Below, piece after piece: positions 14,142 to 17,135 of a stretch of DNA of 17,135 nucleotides. How positions within the stretch are numbered: the first letter of the stretch is position 1; every line of letters starts with the position of its first letter. The position numbers and the translations under genes were made by a program. Under the pieces are notes generated by a model. It ran no database searches. It was not told the origin of the DNA and saw nothing but the letters and a program-made list of their open reading frames with translations. The stretch covers positions 1 through 17,135 of the forward strand of contig JBBSEZ010000199.1 in assembly GCA_038239195.1 (NCBI GenBank). The letters run 5' to 3'. Source of the stretch: JBBSEZ01 sp038239195 (GTDB lineage Bacteria > Planctomycetota > Planctomycetia > Gemmatales > Gemmataceae).

Positions 14142-15743
14142 ATGAGTCGCTGGCGCATCGCGGTGGTGCTCGGGTTGCTGTTCGTGCCCTTCGCGGTGTT
14201 CGCGGGCGTGGGGACGTATCACCTCTGGATGGGCGGGTGGACGTTCTACCTCTGGTGGCCGCTGGCAGCCTGCATGGCGCTGGGCTACTCGCTCGGCTGG
14301 TACTGGCAGCACAAGCGCCAGTTGCTCCGCCTGGCGCGCTTCGACGTGTTGCCGCGCTGGACCGAGCGAGACGGGGAGGCGTGGAAGCTGGTCGAGGCGC
14401 GCGCCAAGGCGGCCTCGGCGGTCCCCATGACGAAGCTCAGCGAGATCTCGCACTACCTGGAAGTCGCGCAGGAGATGGCGCAGGAACTGGCGACGTTCTA
14501 TCATCCCAGCGCCAAGGACCCGATCGGCAATCTCACCATCCCCGAGATCCTGGCGGTGATCGAGTTGGCCTCGCACGACCTCGCCGAACTGGTCGATAAG
14601 CACCTCCCCGGCGGGCACCTCCTGAGCGTCAACGACTGGAAGCGCGCCCGCCAGGCCGTCGGCTGGTACACCGCGGCTAGCAACCTCTACTGGATGGCCG
14701 CGGCGGTTTTCGACCCGATCCAGACCGGCCTGCGCTACGCCGCCTCCCGCATCGGCCTGTCGCAGCCGCTCCAGAAGCTCCAGGAGAACCTGTTCCTCTG
14801 GTTCTACACCGCCTACCTTCATCGTCTCGGCACCTACCTGATCGAACTGCACAGCGGTCGGCTGCGCGTCGGCGCCGAGCGCTTCCGCCAGCTCTCGGGA
14901 GGGCTGAGTTACGCCGCCGAGGAGGCGCTCGTCCCTCCGGGCGTCGCCGCGCCGCCGCACGCCGGGGCCAACGACGGTGCTCGCCCGGGGGGCGACGACG
15001 CGGTGGACCAGGTCGCCCAGATGACGGTGACGCTGATGGGCCAGACCAAGGCGGGGAAGTCGAGCGTGGTGAACGCCCTGCTGGGCGAGCAGCGGGCGCG
15101 CACCGACGTGTTGCCCGCCACCAACGGGACCGACCGCTACGAGCTGCGCGTGCCGGGGGTGCCGACCAAGCTGGTGCTCTTCGACACGGTCGGTTACGCC
15201 CATTCCGGGCCCAAGGCGGACCAGGTGGCGGCCACGCGCGACGCCGCCCGGCAGTCCGACCTGCTGCTGCTCGTGGTCCACGCGCTCAACCCGGGCCGGC
15301 AGGCCGACCTCGACATGGTGCGCGACCTCCGCGCCTGGTTCGCGACGCTCCCCGAGCTCAAACGGCCCCCCATCCTGGCCGTCGTGACGCACGTGGACCT
15401 GCTATCGCCCGCGATGGAGTGGGCCCCCCCCTACGACTGGTCGCTCCCCCGGCGGCCCAAGGAGATCCACATCCGCGAGGCGCTGGCCGCGGTCCGCGAG
15501 CAGTTCATCGACGAACTGGCGGACGTGGTGCCCGTCTGCACGGCGCCGGGCAAGGTGCTGGGCATCGACGAGTGGTTGCTCCCGGCCATCGCCAAGCGCC
15601 TCGACGAGGCGCACGGCGTGGCGCTGTTGCGCTGCCTGCGCGCGGAGGTGAGCAAGGAGCGCGTGCGCAAGGTGTTCCGGCAGTTGCTCGCCACGGGCAA
15701 GGAGATGGCCCGGATCGCCTGGGAGAAGGCGGGCCAGGGATGA
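14142..15743 (+). CDS. Membrane-anchored GTPase with N-terminal helical region
   Basis: ATG 14142 follows GGAGGAAGGAA, a very strong ribosome-binding site, 16 bases after the preceding GTPase stop; the frame is open further upstream only as a shadow of that gene. The 533-residue product has two membrane helices near its start (about 6-26 and 34-54) with a short periplasmic loop. A helical cytosolic region follows (about 75-260), with SHYLEVAQEMAQELATFYHP. A poorly conserved linker (about 265-290) leads to the GTPase domain: P-loop GQTKAGKSS (300-308), Thr321 or Thr328 as switch residue, G3 DTVGY (348-352), G4 THVD (416-419, lacking the usual Lys). This is the YfjP/YeeP (COG3596) type of predicted GTPase. 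The helices and paired gene suggest it works with the upstream GTPase at the inner membrane; the process is unknown. Confidence 0.85.
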   Translation: MSRWRIAVVLGLLFVPFAVFAGVGTYHLWMGGWTFYLWWPLAACMALGYSLGWYWQHKRQLLRLARFDVLPRWTERDGEAWKLVEARAKAASAVPMTKLSEISHYLEVAQEMAQELATFYHPSAKDPIGNLTIPEILAVIELASHDLAELVDKHLPGGHLLSVNDWKRARQAVGWYTAASNLYWMAAAVFDPIQTGLRYAASRIGLSQPLQKLQENLFLWFYTAYLHRLGTYLIELHSGRLRVGAERFRQLSGGLSYAAEEALVPPGVAAPPHAGANDGARPGGDDAVDQVAQMTVTLMGQTKAGKSSVVNALLGEQRARTDVLPATNGTDRYELRVPGVPTKLVLFDTVGYAHSGPKADQVAATRDAARQSDLLLLVVHALNPGRQADLDMVRDLRAWFATLPELKRPPILAVVTHVDLLSPAMEWAPPYDWSLPRRPKEIHIREALAAVREQFIDELADVVPVCTAPGKVLGIDEWLLPAIAKRLDEAHGVALLRCLRAEVSKERVRKVFRQLLATGKEMARIAWEKAGQG

Positions 15744-15744
15744 G

Positions 15745-15784
15745 GCACCAGCGCGGGGGCAGGGAAATCTCTGGGCCCCGGTGC
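15745..15784 (+). terminator. Possible terminator hairpin after the GTPase operon
   Basis: GCACC (15745-15749) pairs with GGTGC (15780-15784), and after a 5-base bulge GGGG can pair with CCCC, just past the stop of the second GTPase. The following sequence is only mildly T-rich (GTTTCGCTTCTT). This is a weak candidate. Confidence 0.3.
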
Positions 15785-15794
15785 GTTTCGCTTC

Positions 15795-15823
15795 TTGACA
15801 GCAGCCCCTTCTGATAGGCTAAT
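15795..15823 (+). promoter_or_regulatory. Sigma70-type promoter for the third oxidoreductase gene
   Basis: TTGACA (15795-15800, perfect -35) and GCTAAT (15818-15823, 4 of 6) are separated by the ideal 17 bases. The predicted start near 15830 gives a leader of about 64 bases before the TTG start. It is the best promoter in the window. Confidence 0.6.
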
Positions 15824-15893
15824 ACGATCATCCAGGCCCTCGGACTGCCCACCCTGACGCCTACCCACCTTCCTTTGCACGAGGAGGCTACCC

Positions 15894-17135
15894 TTGACTC
15901 GAGCCACGTCTTCTTCAGGCGGCGCCTCGCGCCGCACCTTCCTGGCCACCTCCGCCGCGGCCGTCGCCGGGGCGGCGCTGGTCCCCAGCGTCCACGCTGC
16001 CGGCAGCGACGTCCTGCGCGTCGGCCTGATCGGGTGCGGCGGGCGCGGTACCGGGGCCGCGGCCAACGCGCTGCGGGCCGAAAAGAACGTGAAGCTGACC
16101 GCCGTGGGCGACGTCTTCAAGGACAAATGGGAGGCCAGCCTCGCCGACCTGCGCGCCGAAGCGGACCTCGCTCCGAAGATCGACGTCAAGCCCCAGGACT
16201 GCTTCGATGGCTTCGACGCCTACAAGGGGGTGCTCGCCAGCAACGTCGACGTCGTCCTGCTGACCACTCCGCCGGGGTTTCGGCCAATCCACCTCCAGGC
16301 GGCCGTACACGCGGGCAAGCACGTGTTCTGCGAGAAGCCGATGGCGGTGGACGCGCCGGGCGTGGCCAGCGTGCTGAAGTCGTGTCAGGAGGCCCGCAAG
16401 AAGAACCGGGCCGTCGTCTCGGGGTTCTGCTACCGCTACGAGAAGGCCAAGCGCGAGACGATGAAGCGCGTCCACGACGGCCAGATCGGCGACATTGTGG
16501 CGCTGCACACCAGCTTCAACACGGGCGCTCTCTGGCACAAGAGGCGCGAGGCCGGCTGGAGCGACATGGAGTACCAGCTCCGCAACTGGCCCTACTACAC
16601 CTGGCTGTCGGGCGACCACATCGTCGAGCAACACTGCCACAGCCTCGACAAGATGGCCTGGGCCATGAAGAACGTCTACCCGATCAAGGCGGTCGGCCTG
16701 GGTGGCCGGCAGGTCCGCACCGGGCCGGAGTTCGGGCACATTTTCGACCACCACGCCGTGGTCTACGAGTACGCCAACGGCGTCAAGCTGTTCAGCTACT
16801 GCCGCCAGCAGGCTGGGACCGACCAGGACGTTTCGGATCACGTGATCGGCACCGCCGGGACGTGCGACGTGATGCGCCATACCATCGCGGGCAAGAAGCC
16901 GTGGCGGCTCAACCGGCCGCGGAAGGCGCCCGACGACAACATGTACCAGAACGAGCACAACGAACTGTTCGCCTGCATCCGCAGCGGGGCGCACATCAAC
17001 GACGGCGAGTTCATGGCGCGCAGCACCTTGATGGCGATCATGGGGCGCATGGCCACCTACACCGGCAAGGTCATCACCTGGGAGATGGCGCTGCGCTCCA
17101 AGGAGAACCTGGCGCCGGCGCGCTACGACATTAAA
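15894..17135 (+). CDS. Tat-exported Gfo/Idh/MocA family oxidoreductase (3' end outside window)
   Basis: The gene starts at TTG 15894, with GAGGAGG 6 bases upstream, and is open to the last base (414 codons seen). There is no ATG near the start, so it is easily missed, and a longer frame on the same strand from 15875 is a shadow. The product begins with a twin-arginine signal, SRRTFLATSAAAVAG (12-26), then a Rossmann domain with VGLIGCGGRGTG (43-54) and FCEKPMAV (145-152), the conserved Lys-Pro of the family. The middle has SGFCYRYEKAKRETMKR and LSGDHIVEQHCHSLDKM, which fits the planctomycete Tat-secreted branch with its His-containing active site. The end of the visible part, MALRSKENLAPARYDI, is near the usual C-terminus (about 430-440 residues). 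It likely oxidises a sugar or polyol in the periplasm; the substrate is unknown. Confidence 0.92.
   Translation, partial: MTRATSSSGGASRRTFLATSAAAVAGAALVPSVHAAGSDVLRVGLIGCGGRGTGAAANALRAEKNVKLTAVGDVFKDKWEASLADLRAEADLAPKIDVKPQDCFDGFDAYKGVLASNVDVVLLTTPPGFRPIHLQAAVHAGKHVFCEKPMAVDAPGVASVLKSCQEARKKNRAVVSGFCYRYEKAKRETMKRVHDGQIGDIVALHTSFNTGALWHKRREAGWSDMEYQLRNWPYYTWLSGDHIVEQHCHSLDKMAWAMKNVYPIKAVGLGGRQVRTGPEFGHIFDHHAVVYEYANGVKLFSYCRQQAGTDQDVSDHVIGTAGTCDVMRHTIAGKKPWRLNRPRKAPDDNMYQNEHNELFACIRSGAHINDGEFMARSTLMAIMGRMATYTGKVITWEMALRSKENLAPARYDIK

Noticed and set aside
15875..17134. 419-codon plus-strand frame beginning with ATG at the right edge
   Set aside because: It is Arg/Gly/Ala-rich and carries no domain, while the frame from TTG 15894 encodes a full Gfo/Idh/MocA protein with a Tat signal.

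Overview
The window looks like chromosomal DNA of a high-GC planctomycete, probably related to the Gemmataceae or Isosphaeraceae. This is an inference from gene content: Tat-exported Gfo/Idh/MocA oxidoreductases, LivK-type binding proteins paired with hybrid kinases, weak Shine-Dalgarno use at several starts, and heptameric tandem repeats between genes. No marker gene such as rRNA is present. There are no tRNAs, rRNAs, CRISPR arrays or recognisable transposase genes.

Layout. Positions 1-12759 are all read on the minus strand. From the left they hold: the first 33 codons of an ABC transporter ATPase (1-99); ettA, an ABC-F translation factor (173-1843); a 460-base gene-free stretch with a perfect 12-bp inverted repeat; two Gfo/Idh/MocA oxidoreductases in a likely operon (2304-3434 Tat-exported, 3472-4578 cytosolic); a small membrane-anchored coiled-coil protein (4698-5234); a PP2C phosphatase (5363-6253); a hybrid histidine kinase whose second receiver domain is cut in two by a heptamer-repeat hairpin (6398-9739); a LivK-like binding protein whose stop overlaps the kinase start (9736-11175); the frameshifted C-terminal remnant of an MlrC/M81 metallopeptidase (about 11348-11648); and a SAM-dependent methyltransferase (11845-12759). 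A divergent promoter region (12760-12934) leads into the plus-strand block: two adjacent GTPases (12935-14125 with a DUF697-like membrane domain; 14142-15743 with two N-terminal membrane helices) and a third, Tat-exported Gfo/Idh/MocA protein that runs off the right edge (15894-17135).

How the genes work together. The binding protein and histidine kinase share an ATGA stop/start overlap and probably form a periplasmic ligand-sensing unit in the manner of LuxP/LuxQ or TorT/TorS. Its phosphorelay end (second receiver plus Hpt) is now separated from the kinase by about 130 bases of repeat with three in-frame stops. The two GTPases have a 16-base gap with a strong ribosome-binding site and look like a co-expressed membrane GTPase pair of unknown role. 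The most notable non-coding signals are the two heptamer tracts of different sequence (105-139 and 7091-7206), a 17-bp palindrome upstream of the methyltransferase, and the 12-bp inverted repeat at 2116-2162.
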